Below are positions 31,701-43,747 of a stretch of DNA of 64,000 bases, in pieces. The translations under genes were made by a program, and so were the position numbers. Positions within the stretch are counted from its first letter, which is position 1. Each line of letters starts with the position of its first letter. Source of the DNA: Owenia fusiformis (Eukaryota; Annelida; Polychaeta; Sabellida; Oweniidae). Under the pieces are notes generated by a model that saw nothing but the letters and a program-made list of their open reading frames with translations, was not told the origin of the DNA and did no database searches. The stretch lies in contig CAIIXF020000001.1 in the NCBI GenBank assembly GCA_903813345.2, positions 8,965,598-9,029,597 of the forward strand. Direction: 5' to 3'.

Positions 31701-34700
31701 TCCATCAAACTTGCATTTTGATATATGTCACTTAGTGTTGTATATTGTATTGTTGCATTATTGTGAACACAAGTGATCAAGTAACAGTTTGACTGTTTGG
31801 CATCAATACTAGTTGTCAACAAAATGATTTTTCATTGCAGATTGAGAGCTTCAGTCAGCTGTTGAGGACAGTGGAGAAATGTGACAAATTTATTGCATGC
31901 TCTCTAGAGGGTGTGCCTCAAGAGATCCTTAAAAGGGAACGTGAAGCTCCAAGTAGCAACTCAAGCAATGACTCCACTGGTATGCGAAAACCAAGAAAAC
32001 ACTCCAGGCGATATGAAAACTTGGGTAAGATTTGATTATTTTGTAATTGAAAGCATATATAATACATGGGCACAATCAAAAATATGCTAGCAGAATTAAA
32101 GGGACAATCAGATATAAAGGAGTGTTAAAATTGCAAGTATCGTACATACAACTGGACTATCAATGCAGTTTTTGCAATATCAAATATACCCAAAATATAT
32201 GTGATTCAAAAATATGCAAATTTTCCATGAAATAAATGTGAAATTTCACATTTATAGAGAAATGAACACATAGATTAAATCATTTCTTTTTTTTCTGTAA
32301 CAATTTTTGGTCCTTTTTCTGGCACTTGTGCATAGATATTTATAGTATAAATATTTTTGTTGTAGAAATTGATTCAATGAGCTCCCCAGAACAGATGAGT
32401 CGTCACGAATCAACAGAAGATCGCCTGAACAGAGCGAAATTGCTCAATGTAAAACCAGTTACTGTTGACATACATGGTTTAAGACGAGGTAGGCAAATGC
32501 AAGCAGGTCGTCACTATTCCACTTTAATAGTAATTGAGGAGTCAAATTTGAATACAGTGTGGTACCTTTGTCTTGCGCTGCGGGTTGATATAAATTTAGC
32601 ATCAACTATACAAGTAGCTTTGACATAAAAATATATTACATGAAGGTTCCTAAAGAAATTATAGATTTTCAACATCAAACCTACTGTTTTGTTATAGTTG
32701 CTATAGCTACATACCACATCTGTTACCAATGCTTACTTTCAATAACAAATGTTATTGACTTAATGTATCTAATCCAATTATGCTCTATGACAAGATTTAT
32801 TGAAGGACTGGTAATGAGTATAAGCATGCCAACATTGCCGCTCTGCTTAGCTAAACAGTGAAATTAATCATGCAAAGTTCAAAAACATTGTATCTTGATG
32901 CACTTCAGTAGCTTTAATTACATATATAGCCCTGCATCGAAATAGACCTATATCCAAAATAAAAATAATTTTAACTAAGCCATAATCCATTACAAAATTT
33001 ACTTTCTGATTGTGTCATGTTATGTTAGAAAATTACACTGTACATCCTTTCAATATGGTCTTCAATGTAATAGAGGAAAATACAAATTACAGAACAAACT
33101 GCCAATGGATGATTAAAATATAATCCAATATATCAGAAGTGATTCTTTCAACATTGTGATATGCAAAGCAAACATGAAAACCATTTACAACTCTCTTACA
33201 AGATCCATACCAAGCCATACAGAAAAAGTATTGCAGCCAAAAAGCATGGCAAATACTAATCCATTCCAGATTTTGGTATCAGGAAACATACCTGAAAATT
33301 TCAAATCAAATCTGTCCAGCAATATGTTTAGTTATCCACAAACAAGTAAAATGATAAAAATGTGGTTAAATATTTCAGAATTCTATGCTCCGAGTAAGAC
33401 AAACCCAGAAGACAATGGAGCCAAACCAGACAAGAAATTGAAACTAGAATGGGTGTATGGATACAGAGGCCAAGAAGCCAAGAATAACTTGTATGTATTA
33501 AGAACAGGAGAGCTGGTGTACTATGTAGCGACTGTAGCAATTGTGTATGACAAGGAAAAGGAGACTCAGAAACACTATATGGAACACACAGAAGACATCA
33601 CATGGTGAGGATTTATGCATGACCTTATCTTTCATTATAACTTAAGGATGTTTGTCTTTTCTGTTTATGTTGCAGAGATCAATTTTAAATATTGATATTA
33701 AATGTACTTACACAAATGTAGAAATGATCAATTCTTAAATTGTGTCGTAGCATGGCCCTCCATCCCACACAAAACTATGTCGCAACTGGACAGCAGGTTG
33801 GAAGCAGTGCAACTGCAATATTGGTAAGCATTTAAATCAATCTATGCAGAAGCATTTGTTATACATCAGTAAATAATCTATTAAACAACCCTAGGTCTTA
33901 TACTTTGTTGTATATTTTTAGGGGGAATATATGGGCAAGGAACTTCTGTTTCAGAACAAAAGACTTTATTTGTTTTATATGGGGACTTGACATATCAAAC
34001 ACATGAACGTGGTTGCATTTTGTCTTTTTCAGCCACATATAAGAATATGGGATGCCAAATCCTTGTACACTTACAAGGAAATTGGACTGGACTTATTCCA
34101 GTATGGTATCAACACTCTGGCCTTCTCTACTGAGGTAATCCTCTCCATATTTTATACATGCTGAATCTTGACAGTATATTCTTACAATTTCTTTGTACAT
34201 TCCTTACTATAGTGTATTTACTATAGTCATTCATTGTGTATCTTTGTATACTGAACATAATATGTCATACAGGAAAACAATGCCGGTGTATGTATGTCAA
34301 TATTTCATGTTTGAAACTTGTACTTTTGTTTTAAAGAGTGGTGGAGATTTGTTACTTGCTGTTGATGCAAGTGATCGACATGTTCTCTCAGTGTGGGACT
34401 GGCAAGCTGGAACCTTGACTGCAAAAACAACCGTAAGTAAAGCACATTCATAATACATTCAGCAAATTAGATCTGCATGGTGTTTTCATATTGAGCCATT
34501 TATGGTATATGACTAGATGAGTTTATGATATGTTTTTGATATGTTACATTTTTGCACCAAAATTTTTTCTTGCCATTAGTGCCCAAAACATTAATAGGCA
34601 ATTTATAAACAGTGTTGACTAACAGGGAACCACCATAGGGCTATAATTTTTGAACAGCTTTTTGACCTGAGAGTTGCTGACTTACACATATCCTTTGCAC

Positions 34701-37700
34701 CCCCCATGCTATGGACTAAATGACTAAAAGGTCAACTATTAATTTCTAGACTTGAGCACCATGGTTTCTTGCCAGAATTATTTTACTGCACATATATGAT
34801 TGATGTTTTAGCCTACAAAGTGGGAATGTGATTACTCAAAGTTTGCAGTAAGTTCTATACTATATGTAAGCACACTTTCTTCTTTTCTGCATGTTATCAA
34901 GCAGAGTAAAATGCAAGCCCTTATATTACATGCTTAGATGTTTTATTGAGGCTTATCAAAAAGTTAATATGTTTGTTAAATGTTTCCAGGGAATTTTGTA
35001 AATTACATGTAGTTGTGAACTTTTTGTTGTAGGAATAATCTTTGAGTAGAGTAACATGTTCATACTTATTTTTAAAGTATATGTGTCTGTTTTCTTATGT
35101 GATTCATCTATAACCTTTACTCCTGCTACTCATGCTTAAACAGATAATTATCTAATGTTGTATTTAAATGTTTTGTATGTATTTGAATGTAATGTGATAG
35201 CTTTAGATAACAGATTTTGATTTAATATCGGAAACAAAGCAAGATGATATTTTAGAGATACCTTTTGATTTTCAAACATAAAACATCTCATCTCTTGCTT
35301 TTTCTTGCTAATTTCCATTACAACTTTTGGTCCTTTCCCTTTGGCACTAGTGCTTATATATTTAAATCAGACATATCAGAAGTATGAAATAGTAACCACA
35401 GAATTTATTCAAGTCATGTAGGCTTATAATAGATATCATTTCCTAGGTGACACCATGGCAGGCATTTTGAAATGATTTATTTGAAACAAAGGCAATGAAC
35501 TTCCCCAATCAGCATATGCTTTTATTGTTTCATGTCAGGCATTATTTTGCTATGGTAATCTGTAATGAATAAAGAGTGAACAATAAGTGATATCAAACGT
35601 TAAACCCCGGAAATTAATTATTAAAAGGTATTGTTTTCCTAATCTGTGTATCCAGGTGATGGTCTTAAACATGCAAAAATACCTTCAGTTCATTGTCACA
35701 CATATCAATAATCACCTCAATGGGAATATTGAAATATATCACAATCACGCATGCTTACTTATTCATTACAAGCTTTTTAAAATACTAATGGTATATGTTG
35801 AACAACAATAACAGGCAATATATCAACATGAACAGTATCAACCCCTGGACAGGCTTACTTATTTGTTACAAGCTTATAAAACATTCATCATTCAAAGCAA
35901 CCAATATACAAGTGCCTTTCAAAATTAGAATTTTAGAGAGTGGTATCCCATTTATTTGCATTATTTTCATGCTATCATTCTGAGAGTATATAAGGATGAT
36001 AGGACATATACATAAATATACCCACCTTAGATTACCAATGCTAATTGCAGACAACATCTGAAGTTGTGATATCTGGCTGCTTCTATCCCCAAGATGACAC
36101 TATCATCATCACATATGGCAGACAGCACATCTTCTTCTGGAAGATCTTCCAGGATTCTAAGATATACAGGGATAAAAAGAGTGGTGTATTCAATGTAAGG
36201 ATTTCTCAATAGGTCAAATAGCAGTATTATTCATCACAAATAATTTTACAAAATATGATTTGTCCTTTGCTACGTAGCTCACCTTATTTCAGTCTCTACA
36301 TTTTGGTAAAATATTGAAGAAGGCCAAACGATCCCTGACCTTTGTATACTGATACATAAAACAAAATTATGATTTCCAAAAGCAAGACATTTATCTTTTG
36401 TCTTAAAGTAGACATTAAGTAAAATTATGAAGTATGTAGACTTACTCCTTCATATTCTGATTATTTGATTCTTATATTGCAGGACGAAGTTCCCAAGTTT
36501 GTGACATCTGTTGCATTTGCCCCAAATGGTGATGTCATCAGTGGGGATAGTAATGGTAGTATTCTCATCTGGAGCCGCAATGACAGTGATCAGTTTGCTA
36601 TTAACCGACATATCTCAGATCACATGTCACACGCACATCATGTAAGTTGTATTTCAAAGGCTTTTTATAAAGTATGATATTATGTACATGTAGAAGGAAA
36701 CCATGTATACAGGCTGTTTCATAATGGAATTCCCCCAACAGCGAATCATAGATCAAATGCTCACAATCTATTCTTAATAAAATGTATTCAATTATAGGCT
36801 TGAACTATAGATGTGTAATAATTGGTAGTTGGTGCCCTTTGAAGAGTTTGATTTTGCAACTCTCCATCTCCTTCATCTACACTTTCTGAATAAAAACCAA
36901 AACAACAAAATACTATCAAACATAATCACTACAGTACAATTACAATCAAATCAAGGTTTTGGAAAATAATTTCAGAAAAGTGTATTTGCCCTCTGCATGA
37001 AAGCTGATGGTATTCTCCTATCTGGAGCTGGCTCAGAGATTAAAGCCTGGGACACAAGCAGTGAATACAGATTCATTAAGGAGAGAATGGTATGTATTTG
37101 GCTTTAGATGAACCATTGGGAGAATATGATACTTCAAGATATAGATGTTCAACATTGAAATGTATGTAAAGATCAATGGATTACATATGGATTCAAGATA
37201 TGGGTATATTCATTGAATATCACTATAAAATTGTTTGTTTTGAGAGGGTACACATTGATTATTGATGGTTGTTTCATAGTTGTATTGAGATTGATCCTTG
37301 TAATGAATTATATATTACAGCATTGGGTGAAATAGCCAAAAACCCTATTAAAAATGGCCACTATTTATGAAAAATTGTATACTTATATATCATACATTTT
37401 TTATAGGAATTTATGATGTTAGTATACTGTATATATACAGTATTTTGCAAAATAGTGGGGGGAGCCTAAAATTGATGCAGTATAGCATATTTGTGCTATG
37501 TCTATTGTAGTTGCCAGATACAGCCGGTACTATTAGGAATATGCTACCACATAACCAACAAGACACTGATGGACAACTCTATATAGGAACAGCCAATAAC
37601 TCAATTCTCGAGGGATCTCTACAAAACAAGTTCACTTACCTAATACAGGTAGTTTTTCCAAAAGGTTTCCCTTTTTTGCGATGGTTATTAAACGAACCTC

Positions 37701-40700
37701 AGCTCACCATAACTTTCAATGTTTGATCAGGCACTTTGAATAGAAATCTTGTAATTTAGGATAACAATGGCATAGTGTAAATAATTCATTCTTGTAACAC
37801 GGATAGAACTAAACAGAATTAAAGTAAAGTAATCTAGTTGTTCCTTATTTACCAATTAAAAATGGAGCAAGCATTTATGACATATCCCTTAAGAACAATA
37901 AACACATTTGTGTGTTGTAGGGCCACCATAAAGAGGTCTCAGGACTAACCTGTCATCCTACAGAACAGACCTTCATTACAGCTGGTCTTGACAAGGAGGT
38001 CTGCAAATGGGCACTTTATACACACAACCTCATCTGGAAGTCTAATATTGGGGTAAGGTCACTCCCCATCATCTTGAATCATTGGCTTTCTCTTGATCAA
38101 TGGCACAAACATTGAGCTTCTTTAACATATACAGTGTAATTACATTTTTGTAATTGAAACCAAGTGGAAATATTGTCATGTAAATGCATTGTCAATATTA
38201 ATCTGACCATACTCTACATACGTCTCGAAGATGTATGCCTGGAATCCCAATTCCAAGCCACCTAGTTAACAGCAACACCAAGGCATAATGAATTCCATTG
38301 AACATCTAATAACAACACTGCTTTCAAAATAGCCACCAATAGCCACCAATAGATATGTAGCAAAAATATTGAATAAACTGATAAATAAATGGTAAACCCT
38401 GTATTGCAGCTGGAGTGTGTATGTGTTGCCTTTGATCCTCAAGGCTTAGTGATGGCCATTGGTACAACAGCTGGACGGTTTGTTATTCTAGACTCCAGTA
38501 GTGGCAACCATGTGGCTTCAATACAAGTGGGCAATGATGACATAACAACCATCAGCTTTTCACCAGGTATGCTGCACCAGTGTGTCACATATTATGCTAA
38601 ATCTTAAAAGTGATGAAGTCAAAACATCAACCACACCATAAGCCGGAAACTCACAAAGATGGGATACCAAAACCTTTAAAATATTTATAAGTAACATTTA
38701 CATTTTGGAGGTCATATAGGGCATTTAAATTAAGTTTGGGACAGTTTTCAACTAAAATTATGAGCTTAGAGAGAGATGATATCGAGACACTGAAAAACAA
38801 GGCTGAACCTGCTACAGTCATTCTTCTTTACAAATCTCAACTATTCAAGAGTAAATCATTGTTATATTAAAATGTCTTCACTTTGGCGTCTGATTATCTC
38901 ACTACAAGCATTTATGGCAAAGGATTCTAAATTATTGATACATCCATTTTATCCTTTTAGATGGGAAGATGCTTGCTGCTGGTTGCCAAGACAACATCTT
39001 CCTCTACCAAGTACTAGATGATGGCCAGTGTTTTCGTAAACACAAGACTGGTGTCTTGAGTGGACATAGCAACTATATAAGGCAGCTTGACTGGTCAACA
39101 GACAGTCGTTATATACAGAGTGTATCAGCTGATTATGATCTCATGTACTGTAAGTATATTGTGTATTATATAGCTGAGGCAAGCGTGAATGTAAAGATAT
39201 TTATCCTAACAATGCCTTGATAAAAGATTTCCCTGTGTTTTTGTCTGATGACATGAATTTCTTTCTAGATGCTCAAATGATTGAAGCTAAAGCAAATTAC
39301 TATGAACAGCGGGTTGAATTGATCCACTATTCCATGACAAGCATGAAACAAGGCATTAAAAATATTGCCACCAACCATTTGTTACAGACACCGAATGCAA
39401 ACCACCAACCATGTCCACCAAACATCATCCACAAAAAATTGAAGACAATAACAATATGTCACCACATAACATAAGCCATTCTTTCGAAATGTTTGTTTGT
39501 AGGGGATATAGGCAAGATGCAATGTGAGAAGCAGGGAGCTTTATTGCGTGACAGTCTCTGGACCACACAGTCAGCCACACTTGGACATGCTCTCTTAGGT
39601 ATAAATCTATAGTACAATTAGTTGAACATAGTAATCTCCCATGAGGTGTACTTTTGATGTATTTTCTATTCATGCTGGTCCCTGTGACTTACAACAATGT
39701 AAAGTATGTAGGGGGAACACAGAGATCAATTGTTGAAACAATTGTTTTATAGGTTTCCATATTGATCAAAGATAAATCCATAGGATGATTAAAAATACTG
39801 TGTAATGTTTGTGTTGTATTGAGTGTATGTGAACACATACCGACACAAATCAATATATCAGTATCTGTTACTTTTTTGTACTAGTGATTGCAAAAAAACA
39901 ACATTATTAAACAATGAAAAACTAGACAACAGCAATATCAAAATGTAGCAAATCTCATCGAACAGCCAATCATAAAATAACACACAAAAATGGCCACCAT
40001 TTGCAAAATGGTTGCTCACGGTAGCTAAATAGTCATCAGAAAGTGTAAAATGCTTCTCAATATGCTCATATAAAATTTCAACCAAAATCACACACAGACA
40101 GACAGTGTGACAGACCATCTCTCCCACAATCAGGTAGCTATAACCATAGTTTACAAGACACGGAAAAATGTTTTGATTATATTGATCACATGAAAATGTA
40201 GTGCTCAATTCCAGTTGGCTGCCATCTTTTAAGATCTCACTTGTGTTGTCATCGACTCTCAATTTTGCATATAGCATTGGGAAAGGTGCTGTTCAGAATT
40301 ACAAACCAGTTGAATATTCTTTTTGAATTGTGTCTTGATTTAATCCTTCTAAAAGTCTCTTCTTTTATTCTAAGTTGACAAGCTCCAAAATATTTTTGCA
40401 CAAAAAGTACTTGTCTAGAAGTGATTTTGTGCTACTTTCCTATACTATTATAGGCAAGGTTATGAAAGTTGAGAGTCGATGACATCACTTCCTGAGTGAA
40501 ATCTTAATGGAAATGAGTACTACATTTTTAAATTATCAATATTGACTATATTAAAACATTTTATGTGTTTTGCTGAATATGGAAAGTATATATGTGATTA
40601 TAGCTATGATATAAGGATAGAAATTGACAGAGGCGTTCCCTGTATACCTCTGTATGAACTTCGTTTGATGGGATAATAAAAGTATTCAAAACGGCTGCCA

Positions 40701-43311
40701 GATTTCAAGATGATCACCCAAAAGTTAATCAACTCAATCAATTTAACTGATACCATCTATTATTTGAATGAAGTTGTAAGTAAATTGGAGAAGTGGTTTC
40801 TTAAAACAAATGTGACAAGACTTAAGAAGATGAAGGACCCACGGTCCTGTGCTCACACAGGTTGGAACCTTCAGAGGAATTTATATCCTGACTTTCAAAC
40901 AAAAATATTGATTTGGATTTGTAGTCTCGAACTTTGAGAAACTTAGATAGCATAGTTGTGTGACCTAGTTTGATGACCTTTGATCTTGAAAATTTTACTT
41001 ATTCAGAGCTCAGTAAGGTCTTTAGTGATTAAGCTGACCAAAATTTACATCCAAAAATCAAATTGAAAAATCAACTTTTTTGACCTTTCGAAGGTCACTG
41101 AAGGTCAAGTAAAGGTCAAATCCTAAAACTAATGTCAGATTTGAACTCCTGGCAACTTGTAGATGATTTTCAAAAAAAGATTTGGTCAAATTGAAGCAAG
41201 TTGAAAAATAACTTATTTTTACTGTTTTTTGACGTCAAATATCTCAAAAATGGTAAAAATTTGATGCTGACATATATTGAGAAATATGTAGGGAATGCTT
41301 AAATCTATTAATGATGTAATTTATTGCAGGAAATGATCAAGTATAAGGCAAACTTTAAGAATCTTGTCAATCACAAAACCTGCCATTGACTTTATACATG
41401 AGAAAGTTTCCTGAAAATGACTAAGTCCTACTTTTTGTCAAATTTTATAGAGTAAACACCAAAAAGCGTAATTCCAAGAGCTTTGAAATCTTCAGAGGAC
41501 ATAAGTTGCATATACACCAACTACTAAAAGTTATTTGAAAGTTCTACTTCAACAAAGTGTCTAGTATTTACAGAAAATTTGACTTTTTGACGTCAAAATC
41601 CGCAATTTCTCGGAAACCGGGCGAACTTGGGAAATGGCGATGATAGGTCAAATAGGCGTTATGGATATGCATAAAATGAATGTGGATATGACTCAATCCG
41701 AATAGCAGTTTTAATTTGTGCGGCCAATGTTGACGGACGGACCAACGGACGGACGGACCAACGGACGGACGGACGGACGGACCAACGGACGGACGGACGC
41801 CTGGTCAATCCCATAGGCTCATGTGAGCCAAAAAACTCCCAAAATGCCATCAGAATTAGAGATGGCCATCCAAAAGTTAATCATCTCTATATGCCCTATA
41901 ATTTGATACAATCAATAACATCTGCAACTTCATGTAAATCTGCTATGCATATTAACTGGAATTGCAGCATTTATTTGTTCCTATATCTAGGTGCATGGTC
42001 CAACCTTGAGAAAGATGAAGACATAGTGTGTACAGCCAGGAGTAACAAACACATCACTCTAGCAGTGGGAGACAACACAGGCAGCCTCCGACTCTACAAA
42101 TACCCTTGCTCAAAACAAAAGGTACATTCAGTGTACTTGTTACCATAAATACAGGCAGTTCAATTGATTCTTTCTACCTCACTGACATTAAAGAACAACT
42201 GAAATAGTTTTTCTCAACTTGCAGCTACAAACATGCGGTTTTCTCCATTGTAAGCCCAACGTAGAGTTCTTGAAATAGCCATTATAAAATAAATGTTAGA
42301 TAACTGCTTACGGTCAGAGATAACGAAATAAAACTAACTGGTCAATCAAATTGGCTCCCGTGTGATTAGTAACGTCATATACAAAATATAGCTTTGGTTT
42401 ATTGGTTCCTTAGTAATCACAATGTCACGGCAACCATAGGATTGTTGTGTAAACAAATAACAAAACATTTTGGCATTATGACGTCATGATCTAATGGACC
42501 AAAACGGGCCACATGGGGACCAGTGAGAGATCACGTGGGGGCCAATAAAGTCACAACCAATTCGAATATTGCTTATTAAGCAACTATAACGATCGTTAGA
42601 GTGAAATAATTTTCACACTACTGATGGGAAAACATGGCCAAATACATTTATCAAAAAACTATATTGATTCCTTTAGGTTAAAAATACCATTTCATATCTG
42701 CTTTAAGCATCTGCTACTGTAATGTTAAATATAATAGAATCTTGGTCATCCAATTTAGTGAACACTGAAGTACTTGTATACAAAGGTTCAGAAAAATGGA
42801 AAAAATTGGCTCTACGACTGATAGATTAGTTTGTGAAAGTCAACATATTGATGAATTCCATTAGTGGGTTATGTCCCCTTGAAGGTTAAATTAAATACCA
42901 TTATGACATTGCGAATTGAAGTGTTTGTATATGTTATTATGGATCAAGGAAAGTCAGGATTTGACATATAAGTTCAAAAATTCATACTACTTCTAAGATA
43001 CTTCTTGAAGGTCAAAATTACCTCTTTGAGTACAATCATGATGAGCAAATAAATTATCATTGATCATTCTAGGGAAGTAATCACATACGAATTACAGGCA
43101 ATTATTTCTAATTTGAAAATTTCAGGCGGATTTTATTGCGATGAAACCTTACTCTAAGTCTACAAATAATGTATGCTACACAAATGATGATACTTTCCTG
43201 ATAACATCTGGTGGCTCAGATGCTGGCCTGATGCAATGGTGCATCAAAGACAACAAACAGGCCATGCTGCCACTGCCAGCGTCACCTTTCTCCATGCAAG
43301 ATACACTATAG
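16710..43311 (+). CDS. DCX-EMAP: Doublecortin-EMAP fusion protein (DCX-EMAP type), 18 exons
   Basis: Exons: 16710-17240, 23453-24412, 31841-32024, 32366-32488, 33379-33604, 33751-33823, 34033-34134, 34337-34432, 36051-36194, 36483-36641, 36976-37089, 37511-37648, 37921-38052, 38410-38566, 38961-39149, 39503-39598, 41991-42121, 43126-43311. The phase holds throughout, giving 3741 nt and 1246 aa. An in-frame ATG at 16626 would add 28 residues; I prefer MDVEEESYN. Residues 1-240 are low-complexity with a basic coiled stretch. A first doublecortin domain (KLVTFYRNGD...RSYIASC) spans about 240-325. A second (GKVLTVVNN...KFIACSLEG) starts near 440 and crosses intron 2. The HELP motif (LKLEWVYGYRG...NNLYVLRTGELVYYVA) lies near 618-665, then EMAP WD40 repeats run to the end. 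Doublecortin and EMAP modules both bind microtubules. The Drosophila namesake acts in mechanosensory cilia. Localisation here is inferred. Confidence 0.9.
17241..23452 (+). other. Intron 1 of DCX-EMAP, 6.2 kb, mostly unique AT-rich DNA
   Basis: Donor gtacaatac after ..NNMK and acceptor tttaatttcag. I see no protein-like ORF or convincing transposon ends. A ~40 bp direct duplication stands at about 21540-21625 (shared 'gagaaatttcaa' with 'cgtgaaaagctt'). At 17378 'tacagagtgacgcaaaatgg' resembles a degenerate mariner end. Confidence 0.6.
24958..25125. repeat. Degenerate tandem array of ACGGCGTT(C/T)AAA units
   Basis: About seven spaced copies of a ~24-30 bp unit built on 'acggcgtttaaagtaa' with substitutions (ggcgttaaaaata, ggcgtccaaaata, ggcatgcaaagta, ggcgtttaaacta, gcgttcaaaatt, ggcgttcaaagta). 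It ends just before the CACGG element at 25147, in DCX-EMAP intron 2. Confidence 0.65.
25340..26174. mobile_element. TA-flanked TIR element nested in element A
   Basis: Left gagagatttcgcacataagt and right its inverse (with 'ctagg' for 'ataag'), followed by 'gaaagtacaacttata' in both arms. TA stands at each edge. About 835 bp, with no coding capacity. It contains the short CAGGGTGTTTCAT element. Confidence 0.7.
25886..26107. mobile_element. Short mariner-ended MITE, CAGGGTGTTTCATAA
   Basis: TACAGGGTGTTTCATAA at the left and ttatgaaacaccttgta at the right. About 220 bp, the innermost element of a three-level nest. A solo similar end occurs at 36710 (acaggctgtttcataatgga). Confidence 0.65.
28332..29048. 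repeat. Large palindrome with four GTTACGCGG boxes
   Basis: GTTACGCGG boxes stand at 28332 (+), 28723 (-), 28741 (+) and 29040 (-). The two central ones face outward across a 9 bp spacer, and the arms pair closely next to the centre ('gtatcacaaataccacgcaa' with its inverse). The pattern continues to the outer boxes. Both arms are packed with variants of 'catattcacctgcggtatatg', itself nearly self-complementary. It reads as two inverted copies of one short element lying head to head. Confidence 0.75.
29050..29190. repeat. Small foldback of ATGTCCCGG/CGGGACAT motifs
   Basis: 'atgtccagg' at the left pairs with 'atatgtccctg' in a partly inverted arrangement around 'atgtcccgga...cgggacat'. It follows directly on the GTTACGCGG palindrome but uses a different motif. 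Confidence 0.4.
30190..30335. repeat. Short foldback element in DCX-EMAP intron 2
   Basis: 'aagttaagctacacgtttta' pairs with 'taaaacgtgtagtttaacctt' across ~60 bp. The outer arms (gattataaggg and ccctcataata) are weakly inverted. Probably a MITE fragment. Confidence 0.5.
30887..31822 (-). other. Two antisense ORFs in DCX-EMAP intron 2, coding status unknown
   Basis: Open frames of 106 codons (31207-30887) and 164 codons (31822-31328) lie antisense to the host gene, just before exon 3. The longer one contains three related segments (YENGHCVLQYL, KYRKMVIILQQL, EFRKTVSVLQYIL) about 30-38 residues apart, matching a ~100 bp DNA repeat ('ttgtaatacactgaccgttt', 'ttgtaatataatgaccattt', 'ttgtaatacacaatggccat'). 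I do not recognise a family. They may be exons of a nested gene, a decayed gene, or chance frames kept open by the repeat. Confidence 0.25.
39925..40680. mobile_element. Decayed foldback repeat (family R2) in DCX-EMAP intron 16
   Basis: The left part 'gtagcaaatctcatcgaaca' and 'aaaatggccaccatttgcaa' match the better copy at 46336-47245. The right end 'gaggcgttccctgtatacct...gatgggataataaa' also matches. The ends are inverted around 'cccatcgaa/ttcgatggg'. A further left-end fragment is at about 38265-38345. Confidence 0.6.
40690..41835. repeat. Repeat with GACG minisatellite in DCX-EMAP intron 16
   Basis: A ~45 bp direct repeat borders the region (cacccaaaagttaatcaact near 40715; catccaaaagttaatcatct near 41869). 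A GGACGGACGGACCAAC-type minisatellite fills 41730-41802, followed by 'ataggctcatgtgagcc'. No coding sequence. Confidence 0.5.
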
Positions 43312-43579
43312 AGGGATACGTTGTAGATGAGCATACTATAGAGTGGCATACTATGGATGAATGCACTGTAGAACGGTAAATTGTAGAGGCATATTGTAGT
43401 AGGACAAGAGGCAAATGGACAAGAAACATTCGTGCCATACTACCACAGTTTAAAATTCATGCAAGTGAAACCTGACTTGTTCAAATCTGAATACTGGACA
43501 GATTTAGACTATGGTAATATTCTAATGTATAACTGTGCCATTTGTCGTCAAGGAAACTGTGATTATGTACATAAGAACC

Positions 43580-43679
43580 AATAAATATTTTTCTATTAAT
43601 TTATTATGAAACATTCTAGATGTGTGAGATTACACAATGTTTTCATATATATTTCATAGATGGTGCTTTTATCAATAAA
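43580..43679 (+). promoter_or_regulatory. Candidate poly(A) signals of DCX-EMAP
   Basis: AATAAA occurs at 43580-43585 and again at 43674-43679, about 270 and 365 nt after the stop codon (43309-43311). Between stop and signal the 3' UTR has a degenerate 'actatagag..gcat' repeat that overlaps the stop codon. Confidence 0.5.
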
Positions 43680-43747
43680 TTGATGAACAAATAAATAATA
43701 GTTCTGTTTGAAAATAGTGTGGCCATTAGTTTAGTTTCATCAACATA

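Noticed and set aside
42360-42560. Possible regulatory island in DCX-EMAP intron 17 (CRE-like tgacgtcat)
   Set aside because: It is a single motif in unremarkable intron sequence, with no supporting cluster.
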